From Taklimakanibacter deserti (lineage in GTDB: Bacteria > Pseudomonadota > Alphaproteobacteria > Rhizobiales > Aestuariivirgaceae): a stretch of DNA of 64,000 bases. Shown here piece by piece: positions 1 through 7,985 of the stretch (the stretch's first letter is position 1; each line of letters starts with the position of its first letter). The stretch is taken from contig QORU01000005.1 of NCBI GenBank assembly GCA_003574785.1, positions 124,001 through 188,000 of the forward strand, written 5' to 3'. A program made the position numbers and the translations under genes. The notes under the pieces were generated by a model. That model did no database searches. It was not told where the DNA came from and worked only from the letters and a program-made list of their open reading frames with translations.

Positions 1-930
1 CGCGACGGGCTGAAGGCGCGGCCCACTTATCTCGCGAGCCTCAGGGCCATTCGCCAACATATGCCGGAGCTTCTCCCCGCCTATGAGGCGGTGGCGGAAG
101 CGGCAGGCGGCGGCGACCTCGAGGCCCGCTTTCTGTCGATGTGGTGCCCGCCCATGTATGTCGGCGGCTGCTCGCAGGCGATCAGCCTGGGCGGCGAGCC
201 TGCCATCATCCGCAACTACGATTACAGTCCGAAGCTGCTCGAAGGCACCTGGCTCGCCTCGCGGCTCAATGGCAAGCGGGTGCTGGCGATGGTCGACTGC
301 CTGTGGGGCGTGCTCGACGGCATCAACGAAGATGGACTGGCCGCCTCGCTCGCTTTCGGTGGCCGCACCGCGGTCGCCGAGGGTTTCGGCATCCCGATCG
401 TCATGCGCTATGTGCTCGAATTCGCGTCGACCGTCGCCGAGGCGGCGAAGATCCTCGATCGCGTTCCCGTCCACATGTCTTATACGATAACGCTCCTCGA
501 CCGCAGCGGCCAACATGCCACGGTTTTCGTGGCGCCTGACCGTCCGACCGAGATTCTCGACCAGCGTGTCGCCACCAATCACCAGCATGAGGTCGAATGG
601 CCGCGCCATGCGACGGCGACCCGCTCGCTCGAGCGCGCCGAAAGTCTGGAACAGGCGATGGTCGACGCGCCCGAGACCGAGGCGCTGCTCAAGGCCTTCC
701 TGCGCCCGCCCGTCTTCCAGACGGCCTACGGACGCGGCTATGGTACGCTCTATACGGCGGTCTATCGGCCTGAAGATGCATCCGCCGAGCTCGTCTGGCC
801 GGTGGCGCGCTGGCGCCAGTCTTCTGCTGCTTTCGCCGACGGCGCGCGCACCATTCGCTTTGCCGAAGGCAACGCGCCGGCGCGCCTGCGGCCGGCCAAG
901 GGCATATCCATTCGTGGAGGCATCCTATGA
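1..930 (+). CDS. C45-type Ntn hydrolase (acyl-CoA:6-APA acyltransferase-like), 5' end outside window
   Basis: The reading frame is open from base 1, so the start lies upstream; an internal ATG at 61 is probably not the start. The motif GGCSQA near residue 57 of the visible part, followed about 20 residues later by RNYDYS, matches the new N-terminal cysteine and the RN-D motif of the C45 (penicillin acyltransferase-like) Ntn hydrolases. These self-cleave to expose Cys and hydrolyse or transfer amide-linked acyl groups. No signal peptide can be judged because the start is missing. The stop overlaps the next ATG (ATGA at 927-930), so it is translationally coupled to the D-amino-acid dehydrogenase. 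I infer an amidase acting on an N-acylated amino acid or peptide; the substrate is unknown. Confidence 0.8.
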   Translation, partial: RDGLKARPTYLASLRAIRQHMPELLPAYEAVAEAAGGGDLEARFLSMWCPPMYVGGCSQAISLGGEPAIIRNYDYSPKLLEGTWLASRLNGKRVLAMVDCLWGVLDGINEDGLAASLAFGGRTAVAEGFGIPIVMRYVLEFASTVAEAAKILDRVPVHMSYTITLLDRSGQHATVFVAPDRPTEILDQRVATNHQHEVEWPRHATATRSLERAESLEQAMVDAPETEALLKAFLRPPVFQTAYGRGYGTLYTAVYRPEDASAELVWPVARWRQSSAAFADGARTIRFAEGNAPARLRPAKGISIRGGIL

Positions 931-2177
931 AAGTGCTGGTCCTGGGCGGTGGCGTGGTGGGTGTCGCGGTCGCCTATTATCTCGGCCGCGACGGCCATGA
1001 GGTCGAAGTGATCGAGCGCAATAAAGAAGCGGCGAGCGAGACGAGCTATGGCAATGCCGGCCTCGTCTCGCCGGGTGACTCCTATGCCTGGGCCTCGCCC
1101 GCAGCACTCGCCGTCTTCATCAAGTCGCTCTACCGGCGCGATCTCGGCATCAAGGTCGGGATCAATCTCGATCCACGCTTCATCGCCTGGAGCTGGAAGT
1201 TCTTGTTCGAGTGCACGCATGCGCGCGCGCATATCAACACCTTGCGCAAGCTCAGGCTCGCTTTCTATTCCAAGACCTGCATCAACGAGATCCAGGCCCA
1301 CACCAATGTCGCCTATGACGACGGCCGCAAGGGCATTCTTTATTTCTACCGCTCCGAGCAGAGCCTCGATGCCGGCGCCAAGCATATGCAGATCCTCGCC
1401 GACAACGGCCTCACCATCGAGAAGATCGACGCCACGCGCATGGTCGAGCTCGAGCCCGGCCTCGGATCGGCGGCGCATGAGATCGCCGGCGCCCTCTATT
1501 CACCCCTCGACCAAACGGGCGACAGCTGCAAATTCTCGCGCAACCTCGCCCAATGGTGCGAGAACAACCTCAGCGTGCGCTTCCGCTTCGGAACGAAAAT
1601 CTTGGGCCTCGAAGCCGACGGCGATCGGGTGGCGGCTGTCGTCACCGACAAAGGCCGACTGACCGCGGATGCCATCGTGGTGGCCTTGGGACCGGAGACG
1701 CCGCTCATCACGCGCAGCATCGGGCTCGATATCCCGATCTATCCGGTGAAAGGCTATTCGGCCACCATCCCGCTTGCCGACCCGTCGCTCGGGCCCACCA
1801 TGGGCGGGGTCGACGAGGATCGCCTCATCGCCTATTCCAGGCTCGGCGAAAGGCTCAGAGTCGCGAGCACCGCGGAATTCGCGGGCTACGACCGCAGCTA
1901 CAAGCCGGTCGATTTCCGTCGCCTGCTGCAGACCGCGAAGGACCTCTTCCCGGGCTGCGTCGATGAGGCCAAGGCCGAATATTGGGCAGGCCTCAGGCCC
2001 ATGACGCCGACCTCGGTGCCCATCCTCGGCCCCGCCCGCTATCGCAATCTCTTCCTCGATTGCGGCCATGGCCATGTCGGCTGGACCATGGCGGCAGGAT
2101 CGGGGAAATTCGTCGCCGATCTCGTTTCCGGCCGCAAGCCGGAGATCGATACGGATGGCCTCCTTTATGTGAACTAG
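927..2177 (+). CDS. FAD-dependent D-amino-acid dehydrogenase (DadA-like)
   Basis: The 416-residue length is normal for DadA. The N-terminus has a Rossmann FAD motif (GGGVVG, residues 7-12) ending in an acidic residue (IER near 31). The C-terminal GLRPMTPTSVPILG and GHGHVGWTMAAGSGK are the conserved FAD-binding tail of the DadA/glycine-oxidase-like family. Such enzymes deaminate D-amino acids to 2-oxo acids and pass electrons to a quinone or other carrier, usually at the inner face of the membrane. The start overlaps the preceding stop by four bases, and the racemase fusion begins five bases after its stop, so the three form one transcription unit. This context suggests oxidation of the D-amino acid made by the downstream racemase. 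Specificity cannot be read from the sequence. Confidence 0.88.
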   Translation: MKVLVLGGGVVGVAVAYYLGRDGHEVEVIERNKEAASETSYGNAGLVSPGDSYAWASPAALAVFIKSLYRRDLGIKVGINLDPRFIAWSWKFLFECTHARAHINTLRKLRLAFYSKTCINEIQAHTNVAYDDGRKGILYFYRSEQSLDAGAKHMQILADNGLTIEKIDATRMVELEPGLGSAAHEIAGALYSPLDQTGDSCKFSRNLAQWCENNLSVRFRFGTKILGLEADGDRVAAVVTDKGRLTADAIVVALGPETPLITRSIGLDIPIYPVKGYSATIPLADPSLGPTMGGVDEDRLIAYSRLGERLRVASTAEFAGYDRSYKPVDFRRLLQTAKDLFPGCVDEAKAEYWAGLRPMTPTSVPILGPARYRNLFLDCGHGHVGWTMAAGSGKFVADLVSGRKPEIDTDGLLYVN

Positions 2178-2182
2178 CTCCA

Positions 2183-4024
2183 ATGCCTGGCCCGTACGTC
2201 ACCATCGACCTCGAGAAGATCGAGAAGAATACCCGCACCGTCGTGTCCTGGTGCGAGAAGGCCGGCATTTCCATCTTCGGCGTCACCAAAGGCACCTGCG
2301 GCATGCCGCAAGTGGCGCGCGCCATGCTGCGCGGCGGCGTCAAGGGCTTGGGCGAATCGCGGCTCGAGAATATCCGCCGCCTGCGCGAGAGCGGCATCGA
2401 GGCGCCGGTCATGCTGCTGCGCAGCCCGCCGCTCTCCTTGATCGACGAGGTCGTCCGCTCGGTCGATATCAGCCTCAATTCCGAACTCGCCGTCATCCGC
2501 GAATTGTCGCGCGTCGCCGAGCGCATGGGCCGCATCCACGACATCATCCTGATGATCGATCTGGGCGACCTGCGCGAAGGCATCTGGCCCAACGATCTCG
2601 TGCCGACGGTCGAGCGGATCCTCGATTTGCCCGGCATCCGCATTGCCGGCCTCGGCACCAACCTCACCTGTTTCGGCGCCATCATCCCGACCGAGGTCAA
2701 TCTCGGCCAGCTTGCCGATCTGGCCTCGACCGTGCGCGAGCGCTTCGAGCTCGACCTCACATACATATCGGGCGGCAATTCGAGCTCGCTGCCGCTGCTC
2801 CTGTCGGGCGGCGTGCCCAAGGGCATCAATCATTTGCGCATCGGCGAAGCGATCCTGCAAGGCGGGCGCGACACTTTCCTCGACAAGCCCAGAGCCGAAC
2901 TCGACCGCGACGTCTTCCTGCTCTCCGGCGAATTGCTGGAAGTGAAGACGAAGCCGTCGATGCCCATTGGCGTTTCCGGCGTCGATGCCTTTGGTGGCCG
3001 CCCGGTGTTCAAGGACATCGGCGAGCGCCTGCGCGGCATCGTCAATATCGGCCGCGAGGACGCCAATATCGAAGGCCTGCTGCCGGTAACGCCGGGCGTC
3101 ACGGTTCTGGGCGCCTCTAGCGACCATCTCATCCTCGATGTCTCCGATGCGGACCCTGAGCCCAAAGTAGGCGACAAGGTGAATTTCCATATGAGCTACG
3201 GCGCGCTCCTCGCCGCCATGACCTCGGAATATGTGGAGAAGGTGCCCATGTATGACCGCCACGCCGCCACCCCGGCATCGCGGGTGAGCATTTTTGCCGA
3301 AGCGCCTCTCTTATCGGCTCTGCATAACCACACGCTCGACGGCAGGCTCGCCAATATCGGCTATCATGTCGACCTGACGCCCGCGGTCGCCGCCGACCAG
3401 ATCACGGCCGCCCTCGAACGCCGCGCCACACCACTGATCTTCGGCCACGATCACCGTGCGAGCTTCACCGGCATGACCGCGCTGGCGCAGGAGCTCGAGG
3501 CCTTCGGTCTCATCTGGTTCGATTCGGTGGCGAGCGCCCTGCCGCAGCCGGCGGGTGCGGAAGTCGAGAGCCAGTCGGTGCTCTATCGCGCGCTTGGGCT
3601 CGGCCGTGGCGATGGGGCACTGACGCCGAAGCTGTCGCCGGAGAATGTCGTCCTCATCGGGCTGCGTGAGACCGCGCCGGAAGAAGTCGAGCTCCTGACA
3701 TCGTCACCGGTAAGAATCTTCACCATTGCCGACATCGATGCGCTCGGCATGCGCGAGGTGATGCGCCAGGCGGTGCAGATCGCCTCGGCGGGCATGCAGG
3801 GCTTCCATGTAAGCTACAATGCAGCAGTGACCGACATTCCGGGCTACCTGCCGGGATCCGGCGGCATCACCATCAGAGAGACCCATCAGGCGATGGAGGC
3901 GATCCACCAGAGCAAGGCGATGCGCGCCATGGACGTCACCGGCCTCGATCCCAAGGCCGAGACGCGTCTCGCGTCGGTGATCGTCCACTTCGCGCTCTCG
4001 GCCTTCGGCAAGCGGATATTGTGA
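2183..4024 (+). CDS. fusion: ornithine-racemase-like PLP domain plus degenerate arginase-fold domain
   Basis: This protein has 613 residues. The start at 2183 follows the dehydrogenase stop; the open frame extends upstream only as antiframe of that gene. Residues 1 to about 355 are an alanine-racemase-N fold of the Orr/YhfX type, with the likely PLP lysine in FGVTKG (K36) and ISGGNSSSL near 193. From about residue 356 the protein resembles a ureohydrolase: FGHDHRASF (H424) aligns with GGDHS, IWFDSVAS (D447) with the DAHxD strand, and HVSYNAAV (544-549) with the SFDxDxxDP strand, followed by GGITIRETH. The usual ligands are largely lost: DAHxD reads D-S-V-A-S and DxD reads N-A-A. The second half is therefore probably a non-catalytic or altered domain. 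Operon with the two preceding genes. The racemase substrate (ornithine, arginine or lysine) is inference. Confidence 0.78.
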   Translation: MPGPYVTIDLEKIEKNTRTVVSWCEKAGISIFGVTKGTCGMPQVARAMLRGGVKGLGESRLENIRRLRESGIEAPVMLLRSPPLSLIDEVVRSVDISLNSELAVIRELSRVAERMGRIHDIILMIDLGDLREGIWPNDLVPTVERILDLPGIRIAGLGTNLTCFGAIIPTEVNLGQLADLASTVRERFELDLTYISGGNSSSLPLLLSGGVPKGINHLRIGEAILQGGRDTFLDKPRAELDRDVFLLSGELLEVKTKPSMPIGVSGVDAFGGRPVFKDIGERLRGIVNIGREDANIEGLLPVTPGVTVLGASSDHLILDVSDADPEPKVGDKVNFHMSYGALLAAMTSEYVEKVPMYDRHAATPASRVSIFAEAPLLSALHNHTLDGRLANIGYHVDLTPAVAADQITAALERRATPLIFGHDHRASFTGMTALAQELEAFGLIWFDSVASALPQPAGAEVESQSVLYRALGLGRGDGALTPKLSPENVVLIGLRETAPEEVELLTSSPVRIFTIADIDALGMREVMRQAVQIASAGMQGFHVSYNAAVTDIPGYLPGSGGITIRETHQAMEAIHQSKAMRAMDVTGLDPKAETRLASVIVHFALSAFGKRIL

Positions 4025-4025
4025 G

Positions 4026-4418
4026 CTACCGCCCTTTCGCGCGCGGCAGGCTTTCCGTCTGATAGAGCGAGAGCTGGTGGCCGTCCGGGTCGTTGAACTC
4101 GGCCGACCAGCCGCCCGGCGCATGGCTCACCGGCGTCACGATGGTGGCGCCCTTGCCGGCCAATCCCACGACGACATCATCGATCAGTCCTTCCGCCAGA
4201 CCGAAGACGATGATCGGCGTCGTGCCCGGCCGGCAGTCGCCTTTGAAGAAGACCAGTTCCACATTGCCTTCGATCGTCGCGAGCAGCCAATCATTGCCGC
4301 CGTCGTCGTCGCCCATGCGCTGGACATTGAGCCCCAGCACGTCGCGGTAGAAAACCTCTGTGCGGGCGATATCCGTCACATAGAAGCAGATAGCCCCGAT
4401 CCGGCAGTTCTTGAGCAT
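4026..4418 (-). CDS. VOC (glyoxalase/bleomycin-resistance fold) protein
   Basis: A single VOC domain of 130 residues with the typical opening (IGAICFYVTDIARTEVFYRD) and a closing DPDGHQLSLYQ. At the position where metal-dependent VOC enzymes carry a Glu (usually DPDGN-x-x-E) this protein has Ser/Leu, so it may not be a metalloenzyme. It converges with the racemase fusion at its 3' end, one base apart, and lies 30 bases downstream of the sigma-factor gene on the same strand, so it may be co-transcribed with it. The substrate is unknown. Confidence 0.8.
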   Translation of the reverse strand: MLKNCRIGAICFYVTDIARTEVFYRDVLGLNVQRMGDDDGGNDWLLATIEGNVELVFFKGDCRPGTTPIIVFGLAEGLIDDVVVGLAGKGATIVTPVSHAPGGWSAEFNDPDGHQLSLYQTESLPRAKGR

Positions 4419-4448
4419 GGCGCACCTCTTGTAATGAGCTGACAGGGT

Positions 4449-5072
4449 CTAGTTGCCGTGAAGCCGCTCTTTGTGAGCACCGTCAGACGCAATTCCCACG
4501 ATAAAAAGATGCCCGTCCGGATCATGGCTGCCGAGGTGAGACTTGCGGTCGCGCATCGCGGGCAGCAGGGCCCGGCGCACCGAACCAAAGGCGAAACCTT
4601 CGGCAAGGCCGGTGAATTCGGCCAGCGGTCCTTCGGGCTCCCGTGTCTGGAGCCTGCGCCGCAGCGCGGCAAGGCGCTGGCGCAGCGTCTCGTCCGAAAT
4701 GCGCAGCAAGTGGCATATCTCGGCGCGATTGTGCCCGGTGAGAATGAGGAGCGCCACGATCCTGAGCGCAGAGCTGAGGCCGGCAACCGCCGGCCATGGC
4801 GGAGGCAGGTCCGCATTCTCCGGCTCGCGCCACGCAACCGCCTGAGCATCGCGGCGGCGGCGGCGGATCGAGCTGCGCGCATCCATGGCGGCACGCTTGC
4901 GCAATATGCCATTGAACCAGGCCGTTCCCTCGCGCCAGGGCAATCGGCCGGCGGCGACGGCCGCGATCAGCGCATCATGCAGCAGATCCTCGGCCTCGTC
5001 CTTGACCCGCGCGTGACGGCAGGCCAACCGCAGAAGCGACTGATACTGCGCAGGCGAGAGCGGCGGGCTCAT
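4449..5072 (-). CDS. ECF-type RNA polymerase sigma factor with C-terminal extension
   Basis: This protein has 207 residues from the ATG at 5072, which overlaps the upstream VOC stop as ATGA; an ATG five codons earlier is possible but would overlap more. Region 2 is visible at about residues 10-65 (CRHARVKDEAEDLLHDAL, then an arginine-rich RRRRR stretch). Region 4 lies near 100-140 (GHNRAEICHLLRISDETLRQ, a helix-turn-helix). About 55 residues follow region 4, including SHDPDGHLFIVGI, longer than a minimal ECF sigma. No anti-sigma gene is adjacent; VOC genes flank it on both sides. It probably directs transcription of a small local regulon, with the tail as a candidate sensor or regulatory part. 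Confidence 0.75.
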   Translation of the reverse strand: MSPPLSPAQYQSLLRLACRHARVKDEAEDLLHDALIAAVAAGRLPWREGTAWFNGILRKRAAMDARSSIRRRRRDAQAVAWREPENADLPPPWPAVAGLSSALRIVALLILTGHNRAEICHLLRISDETLRQRLAALRRRLQTREPEGPLAEFTGLAEGFAFGSVRRALLPAMRDRKSHLGSHDPDGHLFIVGIASDGAHKERLHGN

Positions 5073-5455
5073 TCCGCCCGATGGCACACGGCTTCGATAT
5101 TGTTGTCGTCCGGATCGAAGACGAAGGCGCCGTAATAATCGGGATGATAATGCGGCCGGAGGCCCGGCCCGCCATTGTCGCGCCCGCCGGCGGCAAGTGC
5201 TTCAGCATAGAAGTCATCGACCGCCTTGCGGCTCGCGGCGACAAAAGCGACATGCTGGCCGCCTTTCGGCTTGTCGCCGGTGCCGATCCAGAAATAGGGC
5301 TTCTGCTCATCGCCAAAGCCGGCGGCGGCAACGTTGCCCGTCTGTTCCGGCGTGACCTCCATGACGACGCCGATGCCGAGCGGCTTCAGCGCCTTCTCGT
5401 AGAAGGCCTTGGCTTTCTCGTAATCGGCAACGGCTAAACCGACATGATCGAGCAT
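5069..5455 (-). CDS. VOC family protein
   Basis: A 128-residue single-domain VOC protein. It starts MLDHVGLAVADYEKAKAFYE, with the N-terminal His ligand (H4), and ends with FDPDDNNIEAVCH, where the Glu metal ligand is retained, unlike the VOC protein two genes downstream. Such proteins are glyoxalase- or dioxygenase-like lyases or binding proteins. It overlaps the sigma-factor gene by four bases, which implies coupled translation. The reaction is unknown. Confidence 0.85.
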   Translation of the reverse strand: MLDHVGLAVADYEKAKAFYEKALKPLGIGVVMEVTPEQTGNVAAAGFGDEQKPYFWIGTGDKPKGGQHVAFVAASRKAVDDFYAEALAAGGRDNGGPGLRPHYHPDYYGAFVFDPDDNNIEAVCHRAE

Positions 5456-5464
5456 GCTGTCCTC

Positions 5465-6463
5465 CTATTGTGGCAGCGGCGCGCCGGGTTTGGCGAGCTT
5501 GCGCAGATTATCCATGGCAAAATCACAATTATATGGCCCTTCGGCATAGGAGCCGATCGCATAGGCATCGAAGGTCACCGTCGCCTTGTCCTTCCAGAAA
5601 TTCCAGTTCGCGAGCGACTGCAGATATTCGACGACGGTCTTCTCGCTATAGAGCGGATCATTCGCCGGGTCGAAATCCTCTCCCTCAAGCTTCTCTTTCT
5701 TTTGCGCCAGGATCTGCTTCACGCAATCGGCCTTGAGCGCCCCGATCGCCTTGTTGTCGAACAGGTCGCCGGTCTTCAGCGCGGCGCCGCGCGCAAGGTC
5801 GACGGTGATCCCTGAGGTGCCGCCATTGCCATGGGCGCCGCCGGTGAACGACCAGCTCTCCACCTTGGCCGAGATCAGGCTCGGCGATGCATAAGTAATA
5901 GCCATCGAAGCGACTGCGGCATAAGTCATGTCCTGGCGCGCCGCCTCGGCCTGGCGCTGTAGCGGCGCTTCCTTGGCAAGCTTGTTCACTTCCGCATTGA
6001 ACAGTTTCTCGCCGCGCGATTTCGGCGTGACGAACCTGATGAGGGTATAGTCGACGTCATAGTGACGGGGATCGCCCTCTTGCTGGATGAAGACCGGCAT
6101 CAGGCGCGATGCGGCGCCGGGCCCGCTTTCGGGCTCCGCCAGCAGCAGGCGGCGGCGCTCATCGGTATCGCTCAGGATGCAATTGGTGAGCTCAGCACCT
6201 TGCTGATAGCCGCAACTGCCTTCCCGGCTCTTGACCCACTTGCCTTGCGAGGCGCCGAGTGCCTTACGATCCGAACCGGTGAGAGCATTGCGCAGGCTCG
6301 CATAGGCGGCCGTCATCGCATCATCCGCCGCCTTGAGCTTTTGATCGGCGCAGATCGCCTTTTCGACGGAGCTTTGCGCCTTGCCGCAATCGAAGGCCGC
6401 GGCGGGCTGAATGAAAGCGAGCAGCAAAGGCGTGGAGAAAATCAGGCTCTTCAAGATCTTCAT
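5465..6463 (-). CDS. secreted LprI-like / DUF3298 protein
   Basis: This protein has 332 residues from ATG 6463; the frame is open further upstream, but only as shadow of the amidase. A signal peptide spans residues 1 to about 23 (hydrophobic core, then QPAAAF). The mature N-terminus has the cysteine pattern of the LprI / DUF1311 fold (FDCGKAQSSVEKAIC ... SCG ... NC), seen in periplasmic lysozyme inhibitors. The second half (HYDVDYTLIRF, then GGAHGNGGTSG) fits a DUF3298 (RsiV-like) domain, which also binds lysozyme in some proteins. It is likely periplasmic and may protect the cell wall. It lies 9 bases upstream of the VOC gene on the same strand. Confidence 0.72.
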   Translation of the reverse strand: MKILKSLIFSTPLLLAFIQPAAAFDCGKAQSSVEKAICADQKLKAADDAMTAAYASLRNALTGSDRKALGASQGKWVKSREGSCGYQQGAELTNCILSDTDERRRLLLAEPESGPGAASRLMPVFIQQEGDPRHYDVDYTLIRFVTPKSRGEKLFNAEVNKLAKEAPLQRQAEAARQDMTYAAVASMAITYASPSLISAKVESWSFTGGAHGNGGTSGITVDLARGAALKTGDLFDNKAIGALKADCVKQILAQKKEKLEGEDFDPANDPLYSEKTVVEYLQSLANWNFWKDKATVTFDAYAIGSYAEGPYNCDFAMDNLRKLAKPGAPLPQ

Positions 6464-6479
6464 TGCATAAACCTTGTTC

Positions 6480-7895
6480 TTAGCGGCCCGGCCGGGGATC
6501 GATCGGGGTGATCCGGCCGAGGCCGAGCACGTCTTCCAGGAGCTTCGCTCCGGCGAGCAGACGGGCCTCGCCCCGGCAAGGCGCCACGACCTGGATGCCG
6601 ACCGGCAGCCTCTCCCGCGTGAAGCCGGCCGGGATGGAGATGGCGGGCGAGGAGACATTGGTGATGGCATAGACGATGGCGAGCCAGTCGATATAGCTCG
6701 AGAAAGTTTGGCCGTCGCATTCGCCGACATAGCGCTGCTCGATCGGAAACGGCGCCACGATCGTCGTCGGGCACAACAAGAGATCGTAATGCCCGAAGAA
6801 TTCGCGGGCACGCCTGAACATCGTTCCCCTCTGCATCTCGGCGCGGGCGACCTCAGCGACGCTGAGGGCGAGACCCTTCTCGATATTCCAGACGACGTCG
6901 GGCTTGAGCTTGTCGCGATGATTCTCGTAAAGCGGCTTCAAACCTGTGGCGTAAGCCAGCGCGCGCAGCACCTGGAAGCATTCATGCGCTTCCTTGAGAT
7001 CCGGATGCGCCGCCTCGACGATGACGCCCGCCTCGCTGAGCTTGAAGGCGGCGCGCTCGACGATTTCCGCCACTTCCGGATCGACCGGGGTGATGCCGAG
7101 ATCGCGGCTGAACGCGACCCGCTTCGGCTTTTCTCTGCTGCGCGCCGCGGCAAGATAGGAAATGTCTTCGCGCGGCAGCGACAAGGGATCGGCCGGATGG
7201 GCGCCGACCATCGCATCGAACAGCAGCGCCAGGTCTTCGACATTGCGCGCCATCGGTCCTTCGGCGCCGAGCGTGCCGTCGATCTTGCCATAGACGCTCG
7301 CCGCCACCCGTCCGGGCGACGGGCGCATGCCGGCTACGCCGCAGAAGCTCGCTGGGTTGCGCAAGGAGCCCCCCATGTCGGAGCCATGCGCCACCCAGGC
7401 CATGCCGGTGGCGAGCGCCACCGCAGCGCCGCCCGACGATCCCGCCGCCGAGCGGGTGAGATTCCACGGATTGAGCGTGCGCCCGAAGACCTCGTTGAAG
7501 GTATTAGCGCCGGCGCCGAATTCCGGCGTGTTCGACATCGCATAGACGATGCCGCCTTCCGCCTCGATATTCTCGACCAGTATGTCCGACTCTTTCGCAA
7601 TGTGATCGGCGAAGATCGGCGAGCCCTGGGTCGAGCGTACGCCCTTGACATCGTTGAGGTCCTTGATCGGGATGGGCAGGCCCAAAAGCGTGCCGCGCTC
7701 GGCAACGGGTTTGCGCATAAGCGTCTTGGCATGGTCGCGCGCCCGCTCGAAGCACAGGGTCGGCAATGCGTTCACCGCCTTGTCGACGGCAGCGATGCGC
7801 GTCTCGAGCGCATCGAGGCAATCGAGCGGTGTTATCTCCTCGCTGCGCAACAACGAGACAATCTCATTGGCGGTCAATCGGACAAGATCGGTCAT
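6480..7895 (-). CDS. amidase signature family enzyme
   Basis: This protein has 471 residues, the usual length. The amidase-signature catalytic triad is readable: Lys78 in PIPIKDL, the cis-Ser at about 153 in AGSSGGAA, and the nucleophile Ser177 in GSDMGGSLRNP. The family hydrolyses amides (or transamidates Gln-tRNA), but no GatB or GatC lies nearby and the C-terminus is unlike GatA, so a stand-alone catabolic amidase is more likely. It heads the minus-strand run down to 4026 and is divergent from gabT, 90 bases away; the shared upstream region could co-regulate nitrogen scavenging. The substrate is unknown. Confidence 0.88.
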   Translation of the reverse strand: MTDLVRLTANEIVSLLRSEEITPLDCLDALETRIAAVDKAVNALPTLCFERARDHAKTLMRKPVAERGTLLGLPIPIKDLNDVKGVRSTQGSPIFADHIAKESDILVENIEAEGGIVYAMSNTPEFGAGANTFNEVFGRTLNPWNLTRSAAGSSGGAAVALATGMAWVAHGSDMGGSLRNPASFCGVAGMRPSPGRVAASVYGKIDGTLGAEGPMARNVEDLALLFDAMVGAHPADPLSLPREDISYLAAARSREKPKRVAFSRDLGITPVDPEVAEIVERAAFKLSEAGVIVEAAHPDLKEAHECFQVLRALAYATGLKPLYENHRDKLKPDVVWNIEKGLALSVAEVARAEMQRGTMFRRAREFFGHYDLLLCPTTIVAPFPIEQRYVGECDGQTFSSYIDWLAIVYAITNVSSPAISIPAGFTRERLPVGIQVVAPCRGEARLLAGAKLLEDVLGLGRITPIDPRPGR

Positions 7896-7985
7896 GGCAG
7901 CCCCTATTTATCAGAGGATTGAATCCATTTGCCGCTCAAGGTCAATGGAGGTAGAACGCCGCAGCATTGCACAGGAGACCAGAAC

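Noticed and set aside
1982..2182. N-terminal extension of the racemase fusion
   Set aside because: The first 67 codons are antiframe sequence of the DadA gene; the ATG at 2183 matches the domain start.
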